33,960 bases of DNA from the NCBI RefSeq assembly GCF_003344345.1, contig NZ_QPIP01000012.1, forward strand, positions 1-33,960, written 5' to 3'. The translations under genes and the position numbers were made by a program. The notes under the pieces were generated by a model. It made no database searches, was not told the DNA's origin, and saw only the letters and a program-made list of their open reading frames with translations. Within the stretch, counting starts at the first letter, position 1. Every line of letters starts with the position of its first letter. Shown one piece after another: positions 8,907 through 17,869 of the stretch. The DNA is from Wolbachia endosymbiont of Cylisticus convexus (GTDB lineage Bacteria; Pseudomonadota; Alphaproteobacteria; Rickettsiales; Anaplasmataceae).

Positions 8907-9225
8907 GCAGGGAACGTTCAAAGAAGCATACGCGTCAAGTTAAGGAAAAGTAGCATAAGAAAGAAGAGAAGCGGTAAAAATTATTTTAGACATTAAACGA
9001 TAAAATTAGTAATTTATAGACTCTTTAAAAAAAATTATCTTATTTTAGATCAAGATTTCTTAAAAAATAAATATAACAAATAAACCTTAAATGGTTGCTA
9101 TATTGGGCGTATTCTCTTAACTTGACGTGTATGGTTCAAAGAAGTGTGTCAAACCGAATTTTTAATTCAACTCAATTTTCAATCTACTAGGAAAAAAGAT
9201 ATCAAGTTGAGACATAGTTAAATGT
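8907..9225. mobile_element. IS256-family end fragment, split by a MITE
   Basis: Ignoring the MITE at 8927-9133, the sequence reads cagggaa-gttcaaagaag-tgtgtcaa, followed by about 80 bases coding on the minus strand for the last residues of an IS256 transposase (SQLDIFFPSRLKIEL). The same arrangement, without a MITE, occurs at 32098-32190. The fragment joins directly to the truncated reverse transcriptase on its left. From 9226 to 9410 nothing was recognised apart from a short gggagtgttaaataaa at 9384, which also occurs at 19632. Confidence 0.65.
8927..9133 (+). repeat. MITE-like element, copy 1 (207 bp)
   Basis: This non-coding element has imperfect terminal inverted repeats of about 18 bases (catacgcgtcaagttaag at the left, its near-complement at the right). 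It is flanked by an 11-base direct repeat, gttcaaagaag, at 8916-8926 and 9134-9144, consistent with a target-site duplication. It is almost identical, in inverted orientation, to 19649-19855 (one internal difference noticed besides the terminal bases). It contains no plausible protein, so it would depend on a transposase supplied elsewhere. Confidence 0.8.
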
Positions 9226-9410
9226 AATAGTTTAGACTTAACCTGACAGGCGTGAATTAACTGACAGAAGAATCGACGAAGTCAAAACTGATATCAGAAT
9301 CTGTTTTAATGTTATCAATATTCTTTTGGTAAGTAATATGCATACTGTCAAAAAAGGTCTTACCGTAGCAATACTTACCAGAAGGGAGTGTTAAATAAAG
9401 TCAGATCTAA

Positions 9411-11239
9411 TTAGAGAGATGATCTTCTTACCTTTTCCTTGCCTTCGTTTTCATTTCTAACAATTTTTTTCCCACTTAATATGTCACTTATTTCATCGCC
9501 TGTTAAAGTTTCAAACTCCAGTAGATTTTTAGCAATGAGCTTCAAGTCTTTCCTACGCTTGGTCAAAATTTCTTTTGCTTTTTCATGGCAAGAAAATACA
9601 ATTTTCTTTACTTCTTCATCTATAAGTTTTAATGTATCTTCAGAAATTGTCTCAGAATCATGCATGATTTGTTCACGATTGTGATATATTGGCCCTATTT
9701 TGTCACTCATTCCCCATTTCGTCACCATAGCACGTGATAAATCAGATGCTTGCTTTATATCCGAAGATGCACCGCTTGTAATTTTATCATAACCAAAAAT
9801 TAGTTCTTCTGCCACTCTTCCACCCATAGCAACAGTTATATCTGCTATCATCTTTTCTCTTGTGTGAGACACTCTATCTGTTTCCGGTAGTCTCATAACT
9901 AAGCCTAAAGCTCTACCTCTTGGAATAATAGTTGCTTTGTGTATTGGATCAGAGGCAGGCATATTAACTGCGACTACTGCATGACCAGCTTCATGGTAAG
10001 CAGTAAGCTTTTTTCTTCTTCCGTAATAACTAAGGACCGTCTTTCCATGCCCATCATCACTTTGTCACGCGCATATTCAAAATCATCCATGGTAACAATT
10101 TTCTTGTTTCTCCTCGCAGCAATAAGTGCAGATTCATTTACTAAATTTGCTAGATCAGCACCTGAAAAACCTGGTGTTCCTCTTGCAACTGTTTTTACAT
10201 TCACATCTGGCGCTATCGATATTTTCTTTATATGCGTATTTAATATTCTTTCACGCCCATTGATATCAGGTAAAGAAATAGTAATCTGTCGGTCAAAACG
10301 ACCAGGTCTAAGTAGTGCTGGATCTAGCACATCTGGACGGTTAGTTGCAGCAACTATTATCACACCTTCATTAGACTCGAAGCCATCCATTTCAACTAGT
10401 AACTGATTTAATGTTTGTTCCCTTTCGTCGTTACCGCCACCAAGACCAATGCCGCGATGCCTACCCACTGCATCTATTTCGTCTATGAAAATTATGCAAG
10501 GAGCATTTTTCTTGCCTTGATCAAACATATCACGTACACGGCTTGCACCAACACCGACAAACATTTCAACAAAATCAGACCCGGAAATACTAAAAAATGG
10601 TACATTAGCTTCACCTGCAATTGCACGAGCAAGTAGGGTTTTACCGGTTCCAGGGGAACCAATTAAAAGACATCCTTTTGGTATCTTTCCGCCCAATATT
10701 TGAAATTTTTGCCTTTGTTTAAGAAAATCAACGATCTCAACTAACTCTTCTTTTGCTTCATCAATTCCGGCAACATCATCAAATGTCACTTTTTTTCCAC
10801 TAGTCATAAGCCTAGCTTTTGATTTGCCAAAGCTTATAGTTCTATTGCCTCCTGCTTGCGTTTGTTTAAAAAGGAAAAGTAATAAACCGAAAAAGATAAG
10901 CGTCGGAATCCATTGAATTAGTAGTCCACCAATTATACCTATTGCAGAATCTCCAATTGAAAAGGAGAACTTCACTTTTTTATCATGCAAACTTTTTATT
11001 AAGTCGCTATATATAACACCACTTGAGTTAAAGGCTGACCCATCTCTAAACTTGCCTTCAATGCTTTGGTTTCTTATGGTAACATTTTCTATATCATTAT
11101 CTTCCAGTCTAGTTAAAAATTCTGAAAAAGGTATGGTTGCTTTACTCTTGCCTATACTTCCGCTGAACTGAATGTAAGCAACTGAAATAAGAACAATAAT
11201 CACTAACCAGATCAATAAACCTTCTAAAAATTTTTTCAT
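9411..11239 (-). pseudogene. ftsH: ATP-dependent zinc metalloprotease FtsH, frameshifted in a poly-A run
   Basis: FtsH is a membrane-bound AAA protease that degrades misfolded membrane and regulatory proteins. The first frame (11239 down to about 9974) encodes two membrane segments (about 5-24 and 100-124), Walker A GSPGTGKT (194-201), the pore loop EMFVGVG, Walker [10 protein letters not shown] (248-256) and the second region of homology [15 protein letters not shown]. After EEEK the frame fails at a run of six A residues (transcript sense, 10009-10014 on the plus strand). One more A restores [15 protein letters not shown], the zinc-binding HExxH motif, and leads into the second frame to 9411. 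With that base the gene is exactly 610 codons, the normal length. Everything else is well conserved, so slippage rescue, a very recent mutation or a sequencing error are all possible. Confidence 0.9.
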
Positions 11240-11251
11240 TGTTACCTTTAA

Positions 11252-11422
11252 CTAGATATCAATAAAGTTTATCAAATTTTGTTTTATCATGCTATTAATA
11301 ATGCATTGAACCTTATTGTTATCGGTATTTTTTCCGTTATAATTTACATCATGATGAGCAATCACCTTTCCATCTTTTTGCACTGTTGGCAAAGAGTAGT
11401 AAATTTCAGAGTAATAATTACA
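11252..11422 (-). pseudogene. tilS: Leftover 3' end of a duplicated tilS gene
   Basis: Translating the minus strand from about 11422 to a TAG at 11252 gives about 56 residues matching the C terminus of the TilS encoded at 12617. Both contain [13 protein letters not shown] and both end in IDI followed by a stop. An in-frame stop lies just before the matching part, and the rest of the gene is absent. The stop is 12 bases before the ftsH start, exactly the spacing between the full tilS and the second ftsH-like gene, and both spacers share an AGG-containing ribosome-binding site followed by ACAATG. It is evidence of a tandem duplication. Confidence 0.8.
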
Positions 11423-11461
11423 AACTTAAAAAGTTGTTTTCCACTGCAATAATCATCCTTA

Positions 11462-12604
11462 TTATGTGTTTGTACTGGCAAAACTCTGGCGTGTGTAACA
11501 TTCTACAGTAGCTTGCAGTAGTGCACTTATTACATTATCATCTATATTGCTCACTTTTTTATCCTTGAGCTTTTTGGATTTATTGTTAAGCTCTTCAAGT
11601 GCTTTTGTAAAATCACCCATGCTAACAACAGGTTCGTCTATTTTTTGCTCTTGAGTACGCTTTACGGCGTTATGCTTGGCCTCGTTTACTAAATTAGATA
11701 ACTCAGCTCCTGAATAGCCTTCAGTTTTTCTTGCAATTTCTTTAAGAGTTAGACCTGATGCAATTGGCACATTCTTTATGTCAAGATCTAATATCTTTTT
11801 TCGTGAACCCAATTCTGGTAGAGGAATATAGATATGCTTAGAAAAACGACCAGGCCTAAGCAGTGCTTCATCTAAAACGTCTTGATGGTTAGTTGCAGCA
11901 ATTACTATTACACCTTTGTTAAAATTAAAACCATCCATTTCAATCAATAGTTGGTTTAAAGTTTTGTTATGGTCCTCGTTTATAGCTCTATTAGATTCGT
12001 TCTTGGAGTCACTACGTTCTGAACCGATAGAATCTATCTCATCTATAAAAATTACACAAGGAGCCTTTTTTCTTGCTGTTCGAAAAAGTTCTTGTATATT
12101 GTGTACACCTTGATTAGCAAATCGACCAGCAATGTCAGCTCCGGAAATGGGAAAAAATGGAAGCTTAGCTTCACCCGCAATTGCGCGAGCAATAAGTGTT
12201 TTACCATTTCCTGGTGGGCCATATAAAAGATGGCCTTGTGGTGGCTTAAAACCAACCTTTTCAAATAGAGCTTTCTTTTCCTGTGATATATCATTACAAA
12301 TCATTCGTAGTGCTTCTTTCATTTTATCTGATACTATAACGTCGTCAAACGTTACTTTTTGCTCATCCTGCTCAACCTTTGTTACTCCAGGTAATTTCAT
12401 TAGCAAAGAATAGATAGCAAAACATAATACAACTGCAGTGCATATTACTGAACATGTTACTACAACAGATTTTATAATGATAGGCGTGAAAGATATAGTG
12501 GCCGCAGCAGCTTTAATTTTAAAAAAAAGAATATACATAAGACAAATAAAAGCAGCGATTGTTAGACATAATAAAACAAATTTGAAAAATCTTGACCCAC
12601 TCAT
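11462..12604 (-). CDS. FtsH-like AAA ATPase without a protease domain
   Basis: This 380-residue paralogue of FtsH has two N-terminal membrane segments (about 8-29 and 45-67). Its AAA module has Walker A GPPGNGKT (129-136), Walker [10 protein letters not shown] (183-191) and a second region of homology with the arginine fingers ([15 protein letters not shown]). It ends soon after the AAA lid, with no HExxH motif and no peptidase domain. The FtsH substrate-gripping loop (FVGVG) is changed to FANQG. The ATPase motifs are intact, so it may act as a membrane chaperone or as a partner modulating FtsH hexamers; this is inference. It starts 12 bases after the tilS stop and is probably co-transcribed with it. 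It apparently arose by duplication of the tilS-ftsH junction and has diverged strongly. Confidence 0.85.
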   Translation of the reverse strand: MSGSRFFKFVLLCLTIAAFICLMYILFFKIKAAAATISFTPIIIKSVVVTCSVICTAVVLCFAIYSLLMKLPGVTKVEQDEQKVTFDDVIVSDKMKEALRMICNDISQEKKALFEKVGFKPPQGHLLYGPPGNGKTLIARAIAGEAKLPFFPISGADIAGRFANQGVHNIQELFRTARKKAPCVIFIDEIDSIGSERSDSKNESNRAINEDHNKTLNQLLIEMDGFNFNKGVIVIAATNHQDVLDEALLRPGRFSKHIYIPLPELGSRKKILDLDIKNVPIASGLTLKEIARKTEGYSGAELSNLVNEAKHNAVKRTQEQKIDEPVVSMGDFTKALEELNNKSKKLKDKKVSNIDDNVISALLQATVECYTRQSFASTNT

Positions 12605-12616
12605 TGTAATTCCTAA

Positions 12617-13912
12617 TTAAATATCAATTAATTTTAGCAAATTTTCCTTTATTATACCAGTGATGGAATATTTAATCTCATCATCACTAATATTCTTGCT
12701 ATCATGTTTTATACATGGATAAGCAATCACCTTTCCATTTTTTTGTACCGTAGGTAAAGAATAAAAAACTTCAGGGCAGCAGTTATAATCCTTCAGAAAT
12801 TCAGGAACTCTTTGTGTTTTTTTTAGTGGAGCAATGATAACTGAACATTCTCGATTTCCGAGCACTATGCAGCTAAATCTGTTATCCCATTCAATAGGAC
12901 CATTTAATGGTAAGTATACAGTAATTTGCCGTATCTTTGATGGTTCTCTTATTATCAGGACGCTTTCTCCATATTTTCTTATTTTGCATCCATAGAGTGT
13001 ACAGTTAACATTACTATCTTGTTGCAATATTTTATTAAATATTGCAACAAGGCTGTTGTATCTTGGTTTATAGTGTTTGCTGGTAATTGCCATTATAGAG
13101 TAAAGAAGAAGCCTTAAGGCTATTTCCTCTGGTAGTTTATACAGTTTACTTAATTTAATTTCAATGTAACCAAGATCATACACATTAACACAGTCATTAA
13201 ATGCAAGGCGTGTGTAGTGCATCAACGCTTTTGCAGCTCTTTTCATATGAAGGGCTGCAAGGCATATTCGGTCTGTTAAAACATCTTGATTATCACTTGC
13301 TTCAAGCAAGTTACGGTATAAAGTTCGCTTGTATTTTAAGTCATAATTGCTTCTATCTTCGGTCCATCTTAACTGGTGAAGCTTAGCATACCTTTCTATT
13401 TCACTACGACTGAAATTTAACAACGGCCTAAATACATAAATACCATTTAAGAAAGATTTGTAGTCCATTGATGATAATCCATCTACGCCACTACCTCGTT
13501 CTAATCTCAACAAAAATGTTTCTGCTTGATCATTTTTATGGTGAGCAACAAATAAATATTTAACATTATTGTTTTTACACCATTCTATTAATAACTTATA
13601 CCGTGCTTTTCGTGCCTGCAACTGAATATTGCCTTTAATATTTTTCTTCTCCCAATTTAATACAAACGACTCCTTTGCTCCGAGTTCTTTTGCATAACTC
13701 ATAGCAAAATGAGCTTCTTTTTGAGATTCTAAACGTAACCCATGATTTACTGTTAATGCTATAGGGGCTAAAAGCTTGCTTTTTTTTGCCCAATTAATCG
13801 TTAAGTGCAATAAAACTACACTGTCTATACCACCTGATACTGCAACCGCAACTTGATTATCATGAAAAGCAAAGTTATTAACTATACTTTGAAATAACAA
13901 CTCCAATTGCAT
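12617..13912 (-). CDS. tilS: tRNA(Ile)-lysidine synthase
   Basis: TilS converts C34 of the CAU-anticodon tRNA-Ile to lysidine, so that it reads AUA instead of AUG; the enzyme is essential. The 431-residue protein has the PP-loop SGGIDS near residue 26 (ATP pyrophosphatase fold). This is followed by [19 protein letters not shown], the tRNA-binding/activation segment typical of TilS, and a divergent C-terminal domain ending LLKLIDI. Length and key residues are normal. Its order after pal and before ftsH is the usual alphaproteobacterial one. Its 3' end is duplicated at 11252-11422. Confidence 0.93.
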   Translation of the reverse strand: MQLELLFQSIVNNFAFHDNQVAVAVSGGIDSVVLLHLTINWAKKSKLLAPIALTVNHGLRLESQKEAHFAMSYAKELGAKESFVLNWEKKNIKGNIQLQARKARYKLLIEWCKNNNVKYLFVAHHKNDQAETFLLRLERGSGVDGLSSMDYKSFLNGIYVFRPLLNFSRSEIERYAKLHQLRWTEDRSNYDLKYKRTLYRNLLEASDNQDVLTDRICLAALHMKRAAKALMHYTRLAFNDCVNVYDLGYIEIKLSKLYKLPEEIALRLLLYSIMAITSKHYKPRYNSLVAIFNKILQQDSNVNCTLYGCKIRKYGESVLIIREPSKIRQITVYLPLNGPIEWDNRFSCIVLGNRECSVIIAPLKKTQRVPEFLKDYNCCPEVFYSLPTVQKNGKVIAYPCIKHDSKNISDDEIKYSITGIIKENLLKLIDI

Positions 13913-14022
13913 TATATTTCTTGATGATTAGGCAATTCAGACCTCTCTAAATTATACCGGCACAGCACTTCAATGCAAATTGAGCTAACAATCAGTAGAA
14001 GCACAAGTTTGACTGTTGTATC

Positions 14023-14045
14023 ATCCCAGTGCTGAACACTGGGAT
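14023..14045. repeat. Short palindromic repeat next to pal
   Basis: This is a perfect nine-base stem (atcccagtg / cactgggat) with a five-base loop, ending 11 bases from the pal stop codon. The same core (cagtg...cactggga) appears between atpC and tal, so it is a dispersed palindromic element of the kind known from Wolbachia. It could also end or stabilise the pal transcript. Confidence 0.6.
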
Positions 14046-14055
14046 TCAAAGGAGA

Positions 14056-14535
14056 CTATCTTTTTATTCCAGAGAATGAAAATTCTACTCTACGGTTTTT
14101 AGCATGGTCTTTTTCGTACTTAGAATTTTTAGAATCATCTTTTACGTCAACCAAAGGCTCAGTTTCACCTTTAGAAGCAGTTTTTATTCTATTTTCTAGA
14201 TAAGATGCACAGCTGACCATAAACTTTTTAGCTGCATCTGCTCTTCTAGCACCTAATGCAAGATTATATTCATGAGAACCACGATTGTCAGTATGACCAG
14301 TTAAAGTAACCTTCGCATCAGGGTTATCTTGTAACACTTCCATTGCATCAAGCAATGCATCTGCACTCATTTCAGTAATACTAGATTCATCGTAACCAAA
14401 GAAAACTCTTTTATCACCTATTTGCTTAATAACGGCATTCATTTTATTTGCCACACTTACTTCTTTTTTAGGACAAGAACTTACACCGGTAAGCAGTAAA
14501 CAAAAACAACACATTATAACCACTCTACTCCACAT
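14056..14535 (-). CDS. pal: Peptidoglycan-associated lipoprotein Pal
   Basis: Pal is an outer-membrane lipoprotein that, with the Tol proteins, tethers the outer membrane to the cell wall layer and supports constriction. The 159-residue protein has a signal peptide with a lipobox ending VSSC (Cys21). It carries an OmpA-type domain containing the binding motif GHTDNRGSHEYNLALGARRA and, near the end, HAKNRRVEFSF. A good GGAGG ribosome site lies about ten bases before the ATG. In Wolbachia, Pal is a known trigger of host TLR2 signalling (family knowledge). It lies upstream of tilS and ftsH on the same strand but about 140 bases away, with a palindromic repeat between. Confidence 0.92.
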   Translation of the reverse strand: MWSRVVIMCCFCLLLTGVSSCPKKEVSVANKMNAVIKQIGDKRVFFGYDESSITEMSADALLDAMEVLQDNPDAKVTLTGHTDNRGSHEYNLALGARRADAAKKFMVSCASYLENRIKTASKGETEPLVDVKDDSKNSKYEKDHAKNRRVEFSFSGIKR

Positions 14536-14659
14536 TACTAAACCTCCATAATTTTAAATATAGTGCGTAATTTTAATTTTGTGACTAATAATCACTCTAT
14601 ACTATAATGTAGTCAAGAAAAATAAAATACTAAATATTTCCTTTACAATACAACCTGAC

Positions 14660-15000
14660 AATTAATTTTCTGATAAGATGCTCGATTTTTGTGCGTCCAG
14701 CAAAGGCTGGCATGTTCATAGTGCAAGCGTTCAAGATCGTGATAGTATCTTTTTGTTCAAGCTAAATGCAAATTTACGTAAGTTTTTTGCTGATCAGGGA
14801 TATATAGGCAAATTGCAAAATCACTGTTTATTGAAAACAGGATGTTTATTAACGATTGCCAAGAAGGCTGCTGATGTTACAGGATTTCATGTTATTCTCA
14901 AACGTTGGATTGTTGAAAGAACCTTTGCTTGAATTTTAGACGTATGAGCAAGAGCATTCTTCCCTTACTTCAAAAAGTAGTATCTTCTTTAATATGATTA
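14660..15000 (+). pseudogene. IS5-family transposase remnant
   Basis: The open part at 14678-14932 codes for blocks of an IS5-group transposase: VHSASVQDRD, then FADQGYIGKLQ and near its end LKRWIVERTFA, with the catalytic Glu in VERTF. The N-terminal DDE region is missing, and segments between blocks are altered. Beyond 14932 the sequence resembles the rest of the C terminus out of frame. No element ends were found. It fills most of the 590-base gap between pal and the next gene; no other feature is visible there. Confidence 0.7.
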
Positions 15001-15124
15001 CTATCATGCTTGCTAAATTAACTACTTGAGTCCTTTTAAGACATGTTCTTAGAGTGTAAATCATTTGAATTAATACGAAAAATATGCTATAATTAAAGCA
15101 TGGGTTAATGTAAATAAATCAGTT

Positions 15125-16129
15125 ATGACAATTCCACAAGCGAAAAGTTCAAAACCTTCAAAATTACTTACTCAGGTGACGAGTGAAGATGAGAAGATTT
15201 TTGAAAAAGAGGAACATCAGTTAATCTATAAAACTTTTTTAGGTAGGTTAAAGAAATACAAAGACTCGGACAAATTGAAACCAGGTGAAAAGAAAAATTT
15301 TTCTTTCATATGGGACTATGGAAAAGAGATATTTAGCTATATAGACCAAGGAAAGACAAAACCACTCAGTGAAGAGAATTTTTGTCGGCTTTTACTTTCC
15401 GTATTTGAAAAAATTAGAGAGAAAAAATTAGCGAACAAAGAGAATTTAGAGAATTATGAAATAAAGCGAGTAATAGAGGGGTGTTTAGATGAGATACGTG
15501 GTACAGAAGCTAAAGATTCACTAATAAAACTTGTTGGGTTACCATTTGGAATAAAAATAGACCCAAAAAATATTTCTGATTCTTTGATGAGTGGACTAAA
15601 AGAGAAAATACCATTCTTAGGTAAAGACAAAAAAGAGAAAGATGAACCACCGCTCAGTGATGAAGAGATGGTAACAACGTTCTTACGCAAATCTTTATTT
15701 CCTATTATCGCTCTCACTACTGTAATATTATTAGGCGGCTTAAGCGGTCCAGTGTCAGTACTTGGTCTTTTTACCATCCCTCATGTTATAGTAATAGGAT
15801 TTATTGTTTTTGGTCTTGCTGCTGCTGAATATAAGGCGGTAAAAGGTCTTTTTTTTAATGACAAAAAAGGTACTTTGTATAACCCTCACTCACGAGATGA
15901 AAAGGAAAGAAAAGGATGGGATAATGAAATTAGCGGTGGTATCAATAAAATTTTAAAAAACAAAGTCAAAGAAATTCCTGAACAAATTTCCCAGGGAAAC
16001 GGAGAGAATAAACAGCATTCTGCCTCTGAGCAAATCTTCCATCCAGGAAACGAAAATCCTGCTACTCTTAAACAACTTACTTTAGAGCAGCCAGCTAAAA
16101 GCACAGGACAGCAACCAAATAAGACCTAG
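15125..16129 (+). CDS. Unrecognised Lys/Glu-rich protein with two membrane segments
   Basis: The family was not recognised. The 334-residue product has a charged N-terminal half rich in Lys and Glu, with a probable helical character around 20-140. Two hydrophobic segments follow (about 191-210 and 215-238, including IALTTVILLGGLSG and VIVIGFIVFGLAAAEY), then a hydrophilic tail rich in Gln, Asn and Lys that looks disordered. No signal peptide is visible. It stands alone between an IS5 remnant and convergent xthA. The layout (soluble part, hydrophobic pair, disordered polar tail) recalls the protein at 17870-19369, but sequence similarity is not obvious. A membrane-targeted or secreted role is possible but unproven. 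The frame is open and coding-like, so it is probably a real gene. Confidence 0.75.
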   Translation: MTIPQAKSSKPSKLLTQVTSEDEKIFEKEEHQLIYKTFLGRLKKYKDSDKLKPGEKKNFSFIWDYGKEIFSYIDQGKTKPLSEENFCRLLLSVFEKIREKKLANKENLENYEIKRVIEGCLDEIRGTEAKDSLIKLVGLPFGIKIDPKNISDSLMSGLKEKIPFLGKDKKEKDEPPLSDEEMVTTFLRKSLFPIIALTTVILLGGLSGPVSVLGLFTIPHVIVIGFIVFGLAAAEYKAVKGLFFNDKKGTLYNPHSRDEKERKGWDNEISGGINKILKNKVKEIPEQISQGNGENKQHSASEQIFHPGNENPATLKQLTLEQPAKSTGQQPNKT

Positions 16130-16154
16130 ATTTGCCAAATATGTAAGCGGTCTT

Positions 16155-16937
16155 CTATTGTTTTATAATACATACAACAGGAGTATGATCAGATGGATTT
16201 TCTAGCTTACGCAATCTATCGTCTATGTAGCATGTTTCCAATTTATCTGCAGCTTGTGGCGATAGCAGCATATGATCTATTCGCATTCCTTGATTATTTC
16301 TCAGTGAATTACCTTGATAATGCCACCAAGTGAATTGTTGCAAGTTTGGGTGAGATATTCTAAATGCATCTTTAAAACCAAGATTCAAGATCGCTCTTAA
16401 CTTCTCACGTTCTTTTATATGAAAGCACACTTGGCCATTCAATAAATTTGAATCAAAAACATCAATTTCATCCAGTGCAACATTATAATCGCCAGCTATA
16501 ATAGTTAACTCTTCATTCTTCAACAAAGTGCTCATCCTTTCATATAGGTTATCAAAAAACTTGAGTTTATATTCAAATGCGTGAGAGTCCGGGCTTTGAC
16601 CGTTTGGCACGTATACACTTCCTACCCTTATCTTACTATTGGTATACTTTATCACGCACTCTATATAACGTGCTTCTTGATGACTTTCCACAATGTCAAT
16701 TTTAAACTTCTCCAGTATCGGATATTTAGATAAAACACAAACGCCATTTCTTGCAACTTGTCCATAGATAGCATATTCATATCCTAACTTTTCTATCTCC
16801 GCATAAGGGAATTGCTCTTCCGTACATTTTATCTCTTGCAGCAAAATTATATCTATCTGACTATCAACTATAAAACTACAAAGTTGGTTAACTCTTTTAC
16901 GTATGGAGTTTACATTCCAAGTTGCAATCTTTAGCAT
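16155..16937 (-). CDS. xthA: Exodeoxyribonuclease III (AP endonuclease)
   Basis: This enzyme cuts DNA at abasic sites and removes 3' blocking groups during base-excision repair. The 260-residue protein shows the family's metal and catalytic residues: WNVNSIRKR near the start, LLQEIK (metal-binding Glu), GSVYVPNG, AGDYNVA (Asp/Asn pair), RIDHMLLS and the final SDHTPV (Asp-His). ATG 16937 is preferred over two TTG codons just upstream, because its first base overlaps the TGA stop of hemD. That suggests translational coupling. The length is normal and the gene intact. Confidence 0.93.
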   Translation of the reverse strand: MLKIATWNVNSIRKRVNQLCSFIVDSQIDIILLQEIKCTEEQFPYAEIEKLGYEYAIYGQVARNGVCVLSKYPILEKFKIDIVESHQEARYIECVIKYTNSKIRVGSVYVPNGQSPDSHAFEYKLKFFDNLYERMSTLLKNEELTIIAGDYNVALDEIDVFDSNLLNGQVCFHIKEREKLRAILNLGFKDAFRISHPNLQQFTWWHYQGNSLRNNQGMRIDHMLLSPQAADKLETCYIDDRLRKLENPSDHTPVVCIIKQ

Positions 16938-17644
16938 CAACAATCCTTATTAATTATATCAATTAAACTCTCCCCAGTAGGCAACCTCGATGTTATAATT
17001 TTTTTCCATTTGATTAACTTTAAACTATCAGCAATGTTTTTACTCATGGTATATGCAACTGTATTATTCATCACATGAGATAGCCCACTTTTTAGAACTA
17101 ATGAACAAAACACCCTTGCTGTCTGTGAGGAAAAAAAAGCAACACTATCAATTTTACCATCCAACAGTAAATTTTTACACCTATTAGTTAGACTCCTTTT
17201 AATAATTGTTTTATAGAGTACAACTTCTCTTACGTTAAAATCTTCTTCAGATAATCTCTTTTTTAGGTCACATGATACTTCTTGTCCCCTTATATACAAG
17301 AACTTTATTGCGTTTGAATAATGAGCTTTTATGAATGATATCAGACCATCAACGTTGCTATCTGCTGAGATTATATCGGAAAATCCCAAATTTTTTGCAG
17401 CCTGCATAGTTGAATTACCAACTGTAATAATCGAAAAGTTATCCTCTTTGCATATTTGACTGAAAGCCTTTACACTGTTTTTACTTGTAGATATCACAAC
17501 GTCAAATTCATACGTAGATATGTCAGGATTTAAGTACTTTATTGTGAATACTGGTTCTATAAAAACTTTGTATCCATATTTTTTTAGCGTGCTTCTTGTA
17601 CTCAACGAATCTAATAAAGGCCTTGTCAATAAAATAGACTTCAT
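16937..17644 (-). CDS. hemD: Uroporphyrinogen-III synthase
   Basis: HemD cyclises and inverts ring D of hydroxymethylbilane to give uroporphyrinogen III in haem synthesis. The 235-residue protein begins with the typical beta strand and motif SILLTRPLLDS. It has DVVISTSKNSVKAF, the linker region LYIRGQEVSCDL, AFFSSQTARVF, and the final TSRLPTGESLIDII. HemD sequences diverge strongly, but this pattern and the length fit well. It is followed directly by xthA with a one-base overlap; hence the two are probably one transcript. No other haem genes are nearby. Confidence 0.87.
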   Translation of the reverse strand: MKSILLTRPLLDSLSTRSTLKKYGYKVFIEPVFTIKYLNPDISTYEFDVVISTSKNSVKAFSQICKEDNFSIITVGNSTMQAAKNLGFSDIISADSNVDGLISFIKAHYSNAIKFLYIRGQEVSCDLKKRLSEEDFNVREVVLYKTIIKRSLTNRCKNLLLDGKIDSVAFFSSQTARVFCSLVLKSGLSHVMNNTVAYTMSKNIADSLKLIKWKKIITSRLPTGESLIDIINKDC

Positions 17645-17817
17645 TCTGGTTTATTTCACTAGCAGTAAAATGATATCCCTTATACACAAATTATTGAATA
17701 AAAACTTTTATTTTTTAAGTTTCTTGCATAATCTAGAAAAAGGGCAAAAGAAACTCCATAATTGGCCCAGTGCTAGAAAATTGATATTAAATAAGCGAAC
17801 GTTTTGATCAAATGGAA

Positions 17818-17848
17818 AAAGGATGTTACTCATTGAGTAACATCCTTT
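17818..17848 (-). terminator. Intrinsic terminator
   Basis: This is a 15-base inverted repeat (aaaggatgttactca / tgagtaacatccttt) separated by one base. On the minus strand it is followed by a short T run, and it lies 21 bases past the stop of the 17870-19369 gene. The plus strand also has T residues after the stem, so it may work in both directions, although no plus-strand gene ends here. Confidence 0.8.
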
Positions 17849-17869
17849 TAGAATGATAAGCGGTTTTGT

